Below are positions 24,917 to 34,176 of a stretch of DNA of 64,000 bases, one piece after another. The translations under genes and the position numbers were made by a program. The notes below the pieces were generated by a model that made no database searches, was not told the DNA's origin, and saw only the letters and a program-made list of their open reading frames with translations. The first letter of the stretch is position 1. Every line of letters begins with the position of its first letter. The stretch covers positions 103,372-167,371 of the forward strand of contig CAZDCF010000001.1 of assembly GCA_964503895.1 (NCBI GenBank). Direction: 5' to 3'. This DNA is from Nitronereus sp964503895 (lineage in GTDB: Bacteria; Nitrospirota; Nitrospiria; Nitrospirales; UBA8639).

Positions 24917-27247
24917 ATGAATTTCCAACCGAAGAACTTTCACTCTCGGGTTGAGAGGCTTGTAGTTATGTGGTTTAGCATATTCGCCTGGGTCCCTGGG
25001 GTCCTCTGTCTTGCGCTTAGTTTCCTGGTTTTGCCAATGAACGAGGTCTTGGGACAAACCTCTGGACTGGTCGTCCGGTCTTTTGGGGTTACAGGTAACC
25101 AGCGGATTGATGAAGCCACGATCTTAGGACAGGTTACATTAAAAGTCGGCGATCGGATCACCAAGGTCATTGCACGGCAACAGATCCAACGTGTCTATGA
25201 TATGGGGTTTTTTGATGATGTACAGATCAAAACGGAGTCTGAGGGTAGTGGCGTTCGGGTGATTTTCATTGTCCAAGAGAAACCCTTCACCGTAGATATT
25301 GTGTTTGATGGGAACAAGGAACTATCAGACGATAAATTAAAGGAAGTTACTACCTTACAAAGCCAGGTGTTTTTGGACAAAAAAGAAGTCAAGGCCAGCG
25401 CGGAAAAAATTCGAGATGAATATCAAAAAGAGGGGTATCATAACGCAAAAGTTATCCCAATTGTGCAGGCACTGGATGAGTCACGCAATCGGATTACCTT
25501 TTTTATCCAAGAGGGCACCCATGCAAAAATTCAGACGATCCATTTTGAGGGTATAACAGCTGTCAGTAAAAGCGACCTCTTAGGAATCACGGCTAATCGT
25601 GAATGGATGCCGCTGCTCTCGCTGTTAACGGATGCGGGCATTCTTCGGCGCGAAGAATTATCTAATGATGTCGAGCGCATTAAAGAGTTCTATGCGAATA
25701 AAGGATATTTAGATATACAAGTAGGCATGCCGGATATTAATCTTAGTGAAGATAAAAAATTCTTTATTCTCACATTTAGAATTATTGAAGGCCAGCCCTA
25801 TACTATTGGGTCTGTGATCTTTGACGGCAATTCGGTTTTTGAGAATGAAGAATTGGAGTTAAACTCCTATATTCGTCCTGATGATGTGTTTCAACGATCC
25901 TCCATACGTGAAGAAGTCTCAAGGATTACGGATAAATATGGGGAAAAAGGCTATTCGTTTGCCGAGATCACCCCCGCGCTCATGCCAGATTCACGTTCTC
26001 TCACAACTGAAGTTACGTTTAAAATAAAGGAAGGCCACTTAATCAGAGTTCGGGCGATTCACATTTCTGGCAATGATAAAACTCGAGACAATGTGATTCG
26101 GAGGGAAGTGCGACTCGATGAGCAAGAGGTCCTTAACTCCGCAGCAATTAAGCGAAGCTTTCAGCGGCTCAATAATTTGAACTTTTTTGAAACCGTAGAA
26201 ATTCTTCCCGAGCGGGTTGAAGAGGATAAAGTTGACCTGGAAGTGAAGGTCAAGGAAAAGCCTACAGGCTCGTTTAGCATTGGTGGTGGGTTTAGTACCT
26301 TGGATCAATTCACAGCGATTGCAAATATTACTGAAGGCAACTTGTTGGGGTTGGGGTATTTGGCGAGAATTCGTGGACAAGTGGGTGTTCGTCGGACCAT
26401 TGGGATTCTGACCTTTAGGAATCCTGCCCTATGGGATGGTCCTACTTCTTTTCAAATTGACGGATTTAGTACTGTAACGAACTTTTTAACCTACCAGGAA
26501 GAACGGGCCGGGGGGACGTTGCAATTAGGCAAGGCATTTTCTGAATATCTGGCCGGTAGCTTTACCCTGGTTGCTGAAGCGATTACAATCAGTAGTGCTG
26601 CGTTGGATGCATCGAATGCTATTATAAATCAAGTGGGCGACCAATCTACGACTGGGTTTCGCTCCAGCCTATTTCGTGATACAAGGGATAACTTTCAGGA
26701 TCCTAGAAGCGGATCACGTACTGGAGTTCGTTTGGGGTTTGGTACTCAAGTTTTTGGCGGAAGCAACAACTTTTACCGAATGAATCTGGATGCTTTGAAG
26801 TGGGTGCCTCTTCCTATTTGGGATCTTCGAATGTCTTTTCGAGGTCGGTTTGGAATCGCGAAAGGCTATGGTGGTGATGCTACTCCTGTAACGGAATTCT
26901 TTTTTGTTGGTGGGATCCAGACTATTCGTGGCTTTAGATTTGGGCGTGCGGGTCCTGTTACCGCTAGTGGTACATTACAAGGCGCAAACAGACAAATTCT
27001 TCTGAATGCAGATTTTGTTTTCCCCGTATTACCTGATGCCCAGTTAAATGGGGTCGTTTTTTTCGACTACGGGAAAGGATTTGCTGAGAGCGAAGACCTT
27101 GATATCGACTTGCGGCCCGCTACTGGTTTTGAAGTACGATGGATCTCACCGTTTGGTCCCTTGCGAGGAGCATGGGGCATTAATTTGGATCCTAGAGAGA
27201 ATGAACAAACGTCCGTGTTTGAATTTTCTGTCGGAAACGTTTTTTGA
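24917..27247 (+). CDS. bamA: Outer membrane protein assembly factor BamA
   Basis: BamA folds and inserts beta-barrel proteins into the outer membrane. A signal peptide (hydrophobic FAWVPGVLCLALSFLVLP) is followed by five POTRA-like repeats, visible as recurring patterns such as VRSFGVTGNQRIDEATIL, VDIVFDGNKELSD, IQTIHFEGITAVSK, IGSVIFDGNSVFE and VRAIHISGNDKTRD, and then the C-terminal barrel with the lid motif GGIQTIRGFRFG and a terminal Phe (NVF). Length 776 aa is typical. The start at 24917 gives a basic n-region; an in-frame ATG at 24968 has a better ribosome site (GAGAGG, 9 nt) but a signal peptide without positive charge. Confidence 0.95.
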   Translation: MNFQPKNFHSRVERLVVMWFSIFAWVPGVLCLALSFLVLPMNEVLGQTSGLVVRSFGVTGNQRIDEATILGQVTLKVGDRITKVIARQQIQRVYDMGFFDDVQIKTESEGSGVRVIFIVQEKPFTVDIVFDGNKELSDDKLKEVTTLQSQVFLDKKEVKASAEKIRDEYQKEGYHNAKVIPIVQALDESRNRITFFIQEGTHAKIQTIHFEGITAVSKSDLLGITANREWMPLLSLLTDAGILRREELSNDVERIKEFYANKGYLDIQVGMPDINLSEDKKFFILTFRIIEGQPYTIGSVIFDGNSVFENEELELNSYIRPDDVFQRSSIREEVSRITDKYGEKGYSFAEITPALMPDSRSLTTEVTFKIKEGHLIRVRAIHISGNDKTRDNVIRREVRLDEQEVLNSAAIKRSFQRLNNLNFFETVEILPERVEEDKVDLEVKVKEKPTGSFSIGGGFSTLDQFTAIANITEGNLLGLGYLARIRGQVGVRRTIGILTFRNPALWDGPTSFQIDGFSTVTNFLTYQEERAGGTLQLGKAFSEYLAGSFTLVAEAITISSAALDASNAIINQVGDQSTTGFRSSLFRDTRDNFQDPRSGSRTGVRLGFGTQVFGGSNNFYRMNLDALKWVPLPIWDLRMSFRGRFGIAKGYGGDATPVTEFFFVGGIQTIRGFRFGRAGPVTASGTLQGANRQILLNADFVFPVLPDAQLNGVVFFDYGKGFAESEDLDIDLRPATGFEVRWISPFGPLRGAWGINLDPRENEQTSVFEFSVGNVF

Positions 27248-27257
27248 AGGGTAAAAA

Positions 27258-27848
27258 ATGTTGGGTTTGAATGGAGTTTCAAAAGGCCAGATGCTTGGTT
27301 GCCAATATATTGGTGCTGTGGGGTTGACTATTCTTATGTTGCTTGGGAGCGGGTGCAAGTCTTCCTCTCCTGCCACTCCTAAAAAAGAGACTTCGCTGGT
27401 TGCAATCGGTGTCATGGATAGCCAATGGCTGCTCCAGCAATCCAAGTTAGGTAAACAGGTTACGGATGCGCTTAATGCCTTTATGAAAGACCGACAAACT
27501 CTGCTCGAGCTGGAACGAAAAGAGCTTCGAAACCTGGAGAGCCAATTAGTGCGGCAGGGGAGCGTATTAAGCCAATCGGCTCGACAGCAGCGCGAAGAGC
27601 AATTCCGAAAACGAATGGGGGAATACCAACAGAAAGTGACAAACATGAACCAAGAGGTTCAGGCTAAACAGGACCAACTCCTTGTCGAATTTCGAGAAAA
27701 TGTAGATGCTGTGGTCAAAGAATTGGCCAAACGGAATGGGCTGGCTCTAGTGGTAGAAAAAGGGGAAAATACCACCACTCGTTATTTTGAGCCGAATTTG
27801 GATATGTCGAAGGAAGTATTGGAGGAATTGAATCGACGCAATCCATAA
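27258..27848 (+). CDS. OmpH/Skp-like periplasmic chaperone, probably a lipoprotein
   Basis: A 196-aa protein directly after bamA, the standard place of skp. The OmpH pattern is present: VAIGVMDSQWLLQQSKLGKQ, a long charged coiled coil rich in Gln/Glu/Arg (about 75-140) and a final globular strand (LALVVEKGENTTTRYFEP). Skp forms trimeric clamps holding unfolded outer membrane proteins. Unlike E. coli Skp, the N terminus looks like a lipoprotein signal: a hydrophobic run ending LLGSGC with Cys at residue 33, then a Ser/Pro linker. The lipobox has Leu at -4 rather than -3, so lipidation is probable, not certain. Confidence 0.85.
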   Translation: MLGLNGVSKGQMLGCQYIGAVGLTILMLLGSGCKSSSPATPKKETSLVAIGVMDSQWLLQQSKLGKQVTDALNAFMKDRQTLLELERKELRNLESQLVRQGSVLSQSARQQREEQFRKRMGEYQQKVTNMNQEVQAKQDQLLVEFRENVDAVVKELAKRNGLALVVEKGENTTTRYFEPNLDMSKEVLEELNRRNP

Positions 27849-27981
27849 CTTTCATAAATGGTTGGGAGTTTGCCTAGATTCTGCATGTCTTGTTGTATTT
27901 TTGGCAATAGAAAATTGTAGGCCGGAGTCAGTTTTTCTACTCCAATCTTAGGTGAGTGAAACTCATCGGCGGGGGGACCTT

Positions 27982-28434
27982 ATGGGTGAAATTGTAATTG
28001 ACAATATTGAAATTCAAGCGATTCTGCCACACCGATATCCTTTTTTGCTGGTCGATAAAGTTATAGAATTGAAAATTAATGAAAAAGCAGTCGGTGTGAA
28101 AAATATCTCGATTAATGAACCATTTTTCCAAGGGCATTTTCCGGGCCGTCCTATTTTCCCTGGGGTCCTTATTCTTGAGGCGTTGGCTCAGTTGGGCGGA
28201 ATTCTCGCAATCCGCTCTGCCCCGTTAAATGCTCCTCCGGTGGTGTATTTGACGGGGATTGATAAGGCCAAATTTCGCAAACCGATTATTCCAGGCGATC
28301 AACTTCGCCTCCAAGTCATGGTTGTAAAGCATCGTCCTCCTTTTTGGAAAATGGAGGGGAAAGCCTTTGTCGGAGAGGACTTAGTCTGTGAAGCCGAATC
28401 AACTGCCATGGTCACGATAGAGTCCGAGGCCTGA
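27982..28434 (+). CDS. fabZ: 3-hydroxyacyl-ACP dehydratase FabZ
   Basis: Dehydrates 3-hydroxyacyl-ACP in fatty acid elongation and competes with lipid A synthesis for 3-hydroxymyristoyl-ACP, which is why it is often found with lpxA. The active site is H52 in QGHFPGRPIFPG and E66 in LILEALAQ; the N-terminal LPHRYPFLLVDKV is diagnostic. The ATG at 27982 is chosen, with a GGGGGGA ribosome site a few bases upstream, over a GTG at 27952; this gives 150 aa, the usual length. lpxD, which usually lies between skp and fabZ, is absent here. Confidence 0.96.
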   Translation: MGEIVIDNIEIQAILPHRYPFLLVDKVIELKINEKAVGVKNISINEPFFQGHFPGRPIFPGVLILEALAQLGGILAIRSAPLNAPPVVYLTGIDKAKFRKPIIPGDQLRLQVMVVKHRPPFWKMEGKAFVGEDLVCEAESTAMVTIESEA

Positions 28435-28501
28435 AGCATGAAACCCAATTTATTATTAAACGCGATACGAAGTATGAGAGACGAGATACTGGGGTTTTAA
28501 A

Positions 28502-29314
28502 ATGTCAATACATTCTACAGCTATTGTTCATCCAAAGGCGGAGCTCGATGAAGATGTCATCATTGGTCCGTATTGTATAGTCGGAGAGCATGTGAAAATA
28601 GGACGTGGTACTGAATTGCTGTCTCACGTATGCGTAGAGGGATGGACGGAAATCGGGCAGCGGTGCAAGTTTTTCCCTTATGCGTCCATTGGGACACCGC
28701 CCCAACATCTTCAATATCATGATGAGCCGACGAAAGTTATCATTGGTGATGAAAATATTCTTAGGGAATATGTTACGGTCAATCGTGGAACGGCATTTGG
28801 CGGGGGCGTGACGACCCTGGGGAAACATAACTTCGTGATGGCGTATGTGCATATCGCGCATGACTGCCATGTCGGCAGTCATGTAGTGATGGCTAATGCC
28901 GCAACATTGGGTGGTCATATCACTATCGGGAATTACTCAGTTATTGGCGGTTTGGTCGGTATTCATCAATACGTTCAAGTGGGTGACTATGCTATGATTG
29001 GGGGTGGTTCGGTAGTGAGACGGGATGTGCCTCCCTTTATGAGGGCTAATGGAACCCCTCATGCCAACTTGTATGGATTGAATTCCATTGGCCTGCGGCG
29101 CAGAGGGTTTTCGGTTCAGCGTATTCGGGTTTTAAGGCAAGCCTATAAATTACTTTTCCGAAGCAAGCAGCGCATGGCCGACTCGATCAAACTTGCCCGT
29201 CATCAATTTGAAGATAGTCAGGATGTTCTTGTTCTTTTGACGTTTTTAGAAACCTCTACTCGGGGAAGTTGTCGTTCCGTTCGAAAGGGTCAGGAAAACC
29301 GAGAAGAATTTTAG
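28502..29314 (+). CDS. lpxA: UDP-N-acetylglucosamine acyltransferase LpxA
   Basis: Transfers a 3-hydroxyacyl chain from ACP to UDP-GlcNAc, the first step of lipid A synthesis. The protein is a left-handed beta helix built of hexapeptide repeats (IHSTAIVHPKAELDEDV and onward) with a C-terminal helical part. H120, in the VHIAHDCHVG segment, corresponds to the catalytic base H125 of E. coli LpxA. The C-terminal region GLRRRGFSVQRI and the late STRGSCR match the family. Length 270 aa is usual. It is followed 15 bp later by lpxI, so the genes are cotranscribed. Confidence 0.96.
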   Translation: MSIHSTAIVHPKAELDEDVIIGPYCIVGEHVKIGRGTELLSHVCVEGWTEIGQRCKFFPYASIGTPPQHLQYHDEPTKVIIGDENILREYVTVNRGTAFGGGVTTLGKHNFVMAYVHIAHDCHVGSHVVMANAATLGGHITIGNYSVIGGLVGIHQYVQVGDYAMIGGGSVVRRDVPPFMRANGTPHANLYGLNSIGLRRRGFSVQRIRVLRQAYKLLFRSKQRMADSIKLARHQFEDSQDVLVLLTFLETSTRGSCRSVRKGQENREEF

Positions 29315-29329
29315 GTCGCAACAAATTTC

Positions 29330-30181
29330 GTGTCTCAAGAATTTCCCACTTCGATTCTCCCACCACCAGTCCCAGGCGAATGGATCGGCATTATTGCTGG
29401 CAATGGCCGGTTTCCAATCATATTTGCTGAGAATGCTAAAAAAATGGGACTGCGCGTGTCTGCCATCGCGCATCAGGGAGAAACAGCTCCGGAGTTGGCG
29501 GAGGTCGTTGATCAGATTCACTGGGTTCGCATCGGGCAATTGGGGAAAGTAGTGAAAGCCTTAAAAGGGGATGGGGTTCAACAAGCCGTGATGTTGGGGG
29601 GCATGAAGAAAACGCATCTTTTTTCCGATGTCCGTCCTGACCTTCTAGCTATCGCGCTTTTCTCGAAGCTTAAGTCTTGGAAGGATGACGGGATCTTGAG
29701 AGCTATTGCCGATGAACTTGAGGGAGAAGGGATTACCATTCGAGAGTCTACCTTCGGATTATCTAATATTTTGGTACAAGAAGGAGAGTTGACCAATTGC
29801 CAGTTATCCAAAAAAGAGCGGGCGGATGTGGATTATGGATGGGCTATTGCCAAGGACATTGGCCAAATGGATATTGGACAATGTGTGGTGGTGAAGGATC
29901 GTGTTATTGTCGCGGTCGAGGCCGTGGAAGGGACTGATGAAGCAATCAGGCGAGGAGGGAAATTAGCTCGAAAGGGTGCGGTGGTTGTCAAACGGTGCAA
30001 ACCTCAGCAGGACTTGCGTTTTGACCTACCGGCTGTGGGACCGCGCACCATTGAAGTTATGGGCGAAGTCCAAGCTTCGGTCCTTGCAATAGAGGCTCAC
30101 AAAACCGTAGTCCTAGATCGAGAAGAAATGCTTCATAAAGCCGATCAGTTTGGGATTGCGATTATTGGTGTCACAACATAA
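29330..30181 (+). CDS. lpxI: UDP-2,3-diacylglucosamine pyrophosphatase LpxI
   Basis: LpxI hydrolyses UDP-2,3-diacylglucosamine to lipid X and UMP, replacing the unrelated LpxH in many non-gammaproteobacteria. The family (formerly DUF1009) is recognised by the N-terminal IGIIAGNGRFPIIFAENA, GQLGKVVKALKGDGV with LGGMKK, and the C-terminal domain segments VVKDRVIVAVEAVEGTD and DLPAVGPRTIEVM. Length 283 aa is normal. The start is a GTG at 29330. Its place between lpxA and lpxB is typical for organisms using LpxI. Confidence 0.95.
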   Translation: MSQEFPTSILPPPVPGEWIGIIAGNGRFPIIFAENAKKMGLRVSAIAHQGETAPELAEVVDQIHWVRIGQLGKVVKALKGDGVQQAVMLGGMKKTHLFSDVRPDLLAIALFSKLKSWKDDGILRAIADELEGEGITIRESTFGLSNILVQEGELTNCQLSKKERADVDYGWAIAKDIGQMDIGQCVVVKDRVIVAVEAVEGTDEAIRRGGKLARKGAVVVKRCKPQQDLRFDLPAVGPRTIEVMGEVQASVLAIEAHKTVVLDREEMLHKADQFGIAIIGVTT

Positions 30182-30283
30182 GGTGCTTCGTGCTTACTAA
30201 TTTTCGCCAGATTATAGATTGACGAGTATGGCACTCCTCATCTATCAGGTGTTGGATATAGATTAATTTCGAGATGAGAACTC

Positions 30284-31261
30284 ATGGAAACCGTTAAAGT
30301 TGGTGTAATTGGGGTAGGACACCTCGGCCAACACCACGCTCGAATCTATTCCGAGTTGCCACAAACCCATTTAGTGGGTGTGGTGGATAGTGATCAAGAA
30401 CGAGCTGCGGAAATTGGTCAGCGCTTTGGTGTGCCTCATGATGCACACTGGCAAAAACTATTAGGTCAAGTTGATGCTGTCAGTGTGGCGGTGCCGACTT
30501 CAAAACATCGGGAGGTTGTTGAGGCTTGTTTATCTGCGGGAGTGCATGTCCTGGTGGAGAAACCTCTGGCTTCTTTGTTAGAGGAAGGGCGAGATATGGT
30601 CCAACTCGCGAACCATAAGGGTGTAATCCTCCAGGTCGGTCATGTAGAGCGGTTTAATCCTGTTCGCGATTTGGTGCAAGATATTATCCGCAATCCTGGG
30701 TTTATTGAATGTCATCGGCTGGCGCCGTTTCAATTGCGAGGCACGGATGTTGATGTGGTGTTGGATTTGATGATTCATGACCTGGATCTCATTTTGTCTT
30801 TTGGGTTAGGCCAGGTAAATAAAGTTGAGGCCGTGGGTGTAACGGTACTGTCGCAACAAGTCGATTTTGCCAATGCACGGGTAGAATTTTCCGAGGGGTG
30901 TATAGTCAATTTTACGGCTAGCCGTGTGTCCACGGGTCGATTGCGGAAGATGCGTTTATTCCAAGAGAATCTCTATCTTTCTGTGGATTACCAATCTCGG
31001 CAAGGTATCATCCATCGACGACAAGAACTTCCCTCGGCTGAACCTTCTGTCATCGAGGAATCGATTCAAGCTGGCGAAGAAGATTCATTGGAAAGAGAAC
31101 TTGAGGCTTTTGTGCAATCCATTCAGACTGGGAAGTCTCGAGGGGTTTCCGGTGAAGAGGGGCTAGCGGCCCTAGAATTAGCCCATTCAATTATTCATTC
31201 CATCCGTGGACTTCCGTTTCCAGCTGCGGAGCTTTCAAATATTGCAATGCCTTTTCTGTAA
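30284..31261 (+). CDS. Gfo/Idh/MocA family oxidoreductase in the lpx operon (GnnA-like candidate)
   Basis: An NAD(P)-dependent sugar oxidoreductase. The Rossmann motif is GVGHLG at 10-15; E92-K93-P94 is the family's EKP motif, with K93 the usual catalytic lysine. The C-terminal alpha/beta domain starts near residue 125 (HVERFNPV). Its position between lpxI and lpxB points to UDP-GlcNAc-derived substrates. GnnA of Acidithiobacillus, which oxidises C3 of UDP-GlcNAc for diamino lipid A, belongs to the same family. No GnnB-type aminotransferase is in the window, so a GnnA role is a hypothesis only. A UDP-sugar dehydrogenase acting elsewhere is the alternative. Confidence 0.82.
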   Translation: METVKVGVIGVGHLGQHHARIYSELPQTHLVGVVDSDQERAAEIGQRFGVPHDAHWQKLLGQVDAVSVAVPTSKHREVVEACLSAGVHVLVEKPLASLLEEGRDMVQLANHKGVILQVGHVERFNPVRDLVQDIIRNPGFIECHRLAPFQLRGTDVDVVLDLMIHDLDLILSFGLGQVNKVEAVGVTVLSQQVDFANARVEFSEGCIVNFTASRVSTGRLRKMRLFQENLYLSVDYQSRQGIIHRRQELPSAEPSVIEESIQAGEEDSLERELEAFVQSIQTGKSRGVSGEEGLAALELAHSIIHSIRGLPFPAAELSNIAMPFL

Positions 31262-31276
31262 TTGTATTGGCGAATA

Positions 31277-32413
31277 ATGGCGGGGCTGTCCATCATGATC
31301 GTGACTGGTGAAGCGTCTGGTGACCTTCATGGCGCTAATTTAGCTAGATCATTAAAAACTCTCCATCCCGAGGTCAGACTCGTTGGTGTAGGTGGACAAC
31401 ATATGAAGGCCGCTGGGGTTCAATTGGTAGAAGGGCTGCACCGTTTGGATGCGGTGGGTGTCCCAGGTCCGCTGACAATTTGGAAGGGAATTTCTAATAT
31501 TTTAACCCTGAAACGGTTTTTTAACCAAGAGTCGTTGAATGTGGTTGTGTTTGTTGATAACCCTTCAATGAACCTTCGCTTAGCAAGAATTGCAGCAAAA
31601 TTCGGACATCGAGTGGTCTATTATATTGCACCACAAATATGGGCTTGGGGTCGCCGTCGGATTAATTTGATTAAACGCGTGGTGCATCGAATGATAGTTG
31701 TGTTGCCGTTTGAGGAATCCATTTACCGTGAGGTGAATGTTCCCTGTAATTTTGTAGGGCATCCGCTGCTGGATAGCATGGCCCCACAATATGACAAGGC
31801 CGAGATACGGAAACAATTTGAGCTGCCGGAAGATGCGCTAATTCTTGGTATTTTTCCTGGAAGCCGCCATTCTGAAATTCAATCACTGCTTCCGCCAATG
31901 ATGGAGGCGGTATCGCGAATCAAACGCGACTATCCAGATGTTCATTGTGTTATTGGACAAGCACCAACTGTGCCAGAGAAATGGATCGACGAGGTGATTG
32001 ATCGGGGAAAATATTCCGTGACCCTTATCCCCAACCAGCCAAACGAAGTCATGGCTGCAGCAGATTTGTTACTGGTGGCATCTGGGACAGCCACTCTTCA
32101 GGCAGCCTTGATCGGGACACCTATGATTCTTACTTATAGCGTATCTTGGTTAACATACCTAATTACCGAAATTATTGTGACCGTCAAACATATTGGCCTA
32201 GTCAATCTTGTGGCTGAAAAAGGAATTGTCCCGGAGTTGATACAGGCCGAAGCAACAGCAGAACGGCTCAGTGAGGAAGCACTCCGCCTTCTCAAAAATC
32301 CAACTCAATACCACGAAATGAAAGCGGCGTTTCAAGTCGTCCGTGAACGGATGGGAACGCCAGGGGCTTCAGATCGTGCCGCTGAAGTGGTGTTAGCCGA
32401 ATGTCGAGCCTAG
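31277..32413 (+). CDS. lpxB: Lipid A disaccharide synthase LpxB
   Basis: Joins lipid X to UDP-2,3-diacylglucosamine to form the lipid A disaccharide at the inner face of the membrane. Diagnostic segments are IVTGEASGDLHGANLA at the N terminus, VVFVDNPSMNLRLA, YYIAPQIWAWGRRR, PFEESIYREV, FVGHPLLD and the UDP-binding PGSRHSEI. The ATG at 31277 gives 378 aa; ATG 31295 is an alternative close to the E. coli-type start. The 3' end overlaps msbA by 13 bp, indicating coupled expression of disaccharide synthesis and export. Confidence 0.96.
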   Translation: MAGLSIMIVTGEASGDLHGANLARSLKTLHPEVRLVGVGGQHMKAAGVQLVEGLHRLDAVGVPGPLTIWKGISNILTLKRFFNQESLNVVVFVDNPSMNLRLARIAAKFGHRVVYYIAPQIWAWGRRRINLIKRVVHRMIVVLPFEESIYREVNVPCNFVGHPLLDSMAPQYDKAEIRKQFELPEDALILGIFPGSRHSEIQSLLPPMMEAVSRIKRDYPDVHCVIGQAPTVPEKWIDEVIDRGKYSVTLIPNQPNEVMAAADLLLVASGTATLQAALIGTPMILTYSVSWLTYLITEIIVTVKHIGLVNLVAEKGIVPELIQAEATAERLSEEALRLLKNPTQYHEMKAAFQVVRERMGTPGASDRAAEVVLAECRA

Positions 32414-34155
32414 ACGTCTTTCTGAGAATGATCAAATACCTTCGCGGGTATTATAAGCGCCTCGCAGTTGCCTTAATTTGTGCTGCTGGGGTGGCTGGGA
32501 TGACGGCAACCTATGCCTGGCTTATGCAGCCCGTACTCGATGATTTGTTCATTGCCAAAGATCAATCCCTGTTGATTATTTTGCCCGTGCTGATCATGGG
32601 CGTGGCCTTATTGAAAGGCCTCTTTAGCTATGGGCAAGCATACTTGATGAGCTACGTTGGGCATTGTTTGATTGCTAAGGTGCGTCAACAATTGTTCGGG
32701 CATTTTCTTCGTTTGCCTGTTCCATTTCATCATGACCATACGTCAGGGCGTCTAGTGGCTCGTGTGATCAATGATGTCAATTTGCTGGGCAATGCGATTC
32801 CCAGCATTGCGAAAGATATCTTTCAGCAGGGATTAACATTGTTGGCCATGCTGGGGGTTGCGTTTTATCAGAATTGGAAATTGGCTACGATGGTCGTTTT
32901 TATATTTCCAATTTCAGCGTATGCTATTGTCTTGATTGGCAGGCGAATACGGACGTTCTCAATTAGGGGGCTAGAGTCTATGGGTGATATGGCTTCTTCC
33001 GTGAGTGAAGCCCTCAAAGGTATTCGCATTGTTAAAACCTATAGAGCGGAAGAGACTGAGCAGGAGCGGTTTAGTAAAAGTAATAAGCAATTCATGCGTG
33101 CCAATATTAAGTCTGGGCAAGTTTCGGCTATGGCATCTCCTTTATTGGAGGTAATTGGCGTCACAGGAATTGCTGTCATTATCTGGTATGGGGGATTTTT
33201 GGTCATCGATAATCAGATGAAACCTGGGGAATTTTTCTCCTTTCTTTTTGCATTGGCAATGGCGTATGGACCAGTGAGAAAATTAGCCGGAGTTAATGCG
33301 ACGCTTCAAAATGCGATAGCAGCAGGGCAGCGGACCTTTGATATGCTCGATCGGCAAAATGAATATGAGCAAGATCAGGGACATATTGTGCTTCCTAGGG
33401 TTCCGCATGCTTTAGAATTTCAAAATGTGAGTTTTTCGTACGCCGATGATCAAAAGCCTGCTTTGGTGAAAATGAACTTAGCTGTCCAAGCTGGGGAAAT
33501 CATTGCGCTGGTGGGACGGAGTGGGAGTGGAAAGTCTACGTTAATTAGCCTTGTGTCAAGATTTTATCATCCTACCGAGGGCGTGATTACTATCGATGGT
33601 CAGGATATTCAGCAGGTTGAACTGGAATCCTTGCGATCTCAGATTGCCCTCGTTTCGCAAGATACTGTGTTGTTTGATGAAACTATTCGAGCTAATATTG
33701 CTTACGGAGTGATTGAAACTCATGATGAAGCGGTGGTTGAAGCGGCTAAGGCTGCATATGCATGGGAGTTTATTGAACAATTACCCAAGGGCTTGGACAC
33801 CTTAATTGGGGAAAATGGAGCCAAGCTTTCTGGAGGACAGCGCCAGCGGCTGGCCATAGCGCGTGCGATTTTACATGATCCGCCTTTGCTCATTCTTGAT
33901 GAGGCTACTTCCGCCCTTGACACTGAATCTGAGCGGATGGTTCAGGCAGCTTTGGCCACGTTGATGAATAATAGAACCACGTTGGTTATTGCTCATCGTC
34001 TTTCAACCGTGCAGCATGCCAATCGTATCGTTGTGTTGAATGAAGGTCGTGTTGTGGAAATCGGGACTCATACTGAACTGATTCGGCAGAATGGCTCTTA
34101 CAAGCGTTTGTACGAGACCCAGTTCTACGATGTACCAGTTGCAATCCATGGTTAA
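32401..34155 (+). CDS. msbA: Lipid A export ABC transporter MsbA
   Basis: A half-size ABC exporter that flips core-lipid A across the inner membrane. About six membrane helices occupy residues 1-320, and the nucleotide-binding domain follows with Walker A GRSGSGKST, signature LSGGQRQRLAIARAIL and Walker B LLILDEATSALD, then the H-loop VIAHRLSTV. Length 584 aa nearly equals E. coli MsbA (582 aa). The location between lpxB and waaA supports lipid A as the substrate. The ATG at 32401 lies inside the lpxB end. Confidence 0.94.
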   Translation: MSSLDVFLRMIKYLRGYYKRLAVALICAAGVAGMTATYAWLMQPVLDDLFIAKDQSLLIILPVLIMGVALLKGLFSYGQAYLMSYVGHCLIAKVRQQLFGHFLRLPVPFHHDHTSGRLVARVINDVNLLGNAIPSIAKDIFQQGLTLLAMLGVAFYQNWKLATMVVFIFPISAYAIVLIGRRIRTFSIRGLESMGDMASSVSEALKGIRIVKTYRAEETEQERFSKSNKQFMRANIKSGQVSAMASPLLEVIGVTGIAVIIWYGGFLVIDNQMKPGEFFSFLFALAMAYGPVRKLAGVNATLQNAIAAGQRTFDMLDRQNEYEQDQGHIVLPRVPHALEFQNVSFSYADDQKPALVKMNLAVQAGEIIALVGRSGSGKSTLISLVSRFYHPTEGVITIDGQDIQQVELESLRSQIALVSQDTVLFDETIRANIAYGVIETHDEAVVEAAKAAYAWEFIEQLPKGLDTLIGENGAKLSGGQRQRLAIARAILHDPPLLILDEATSALDTESERMVQAALATLMNNRTTLVIAHRLSTVQHANRIVVLNEGRVVEIGTHTELIRQNGSYKRLYETQFYDVPVAIHG

Positions 34156-34176
34156 TGGGTATCAAGGCTATTTGAC

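Noticed and set aside
24719..25057. 112-codon minus-strand frame upstream of and within bamA
   Set aside because: It overlaps the bamA signal-peptide region and the predicted promoter, and its Pro/Arg/Lys-rich product has no domain pattern.
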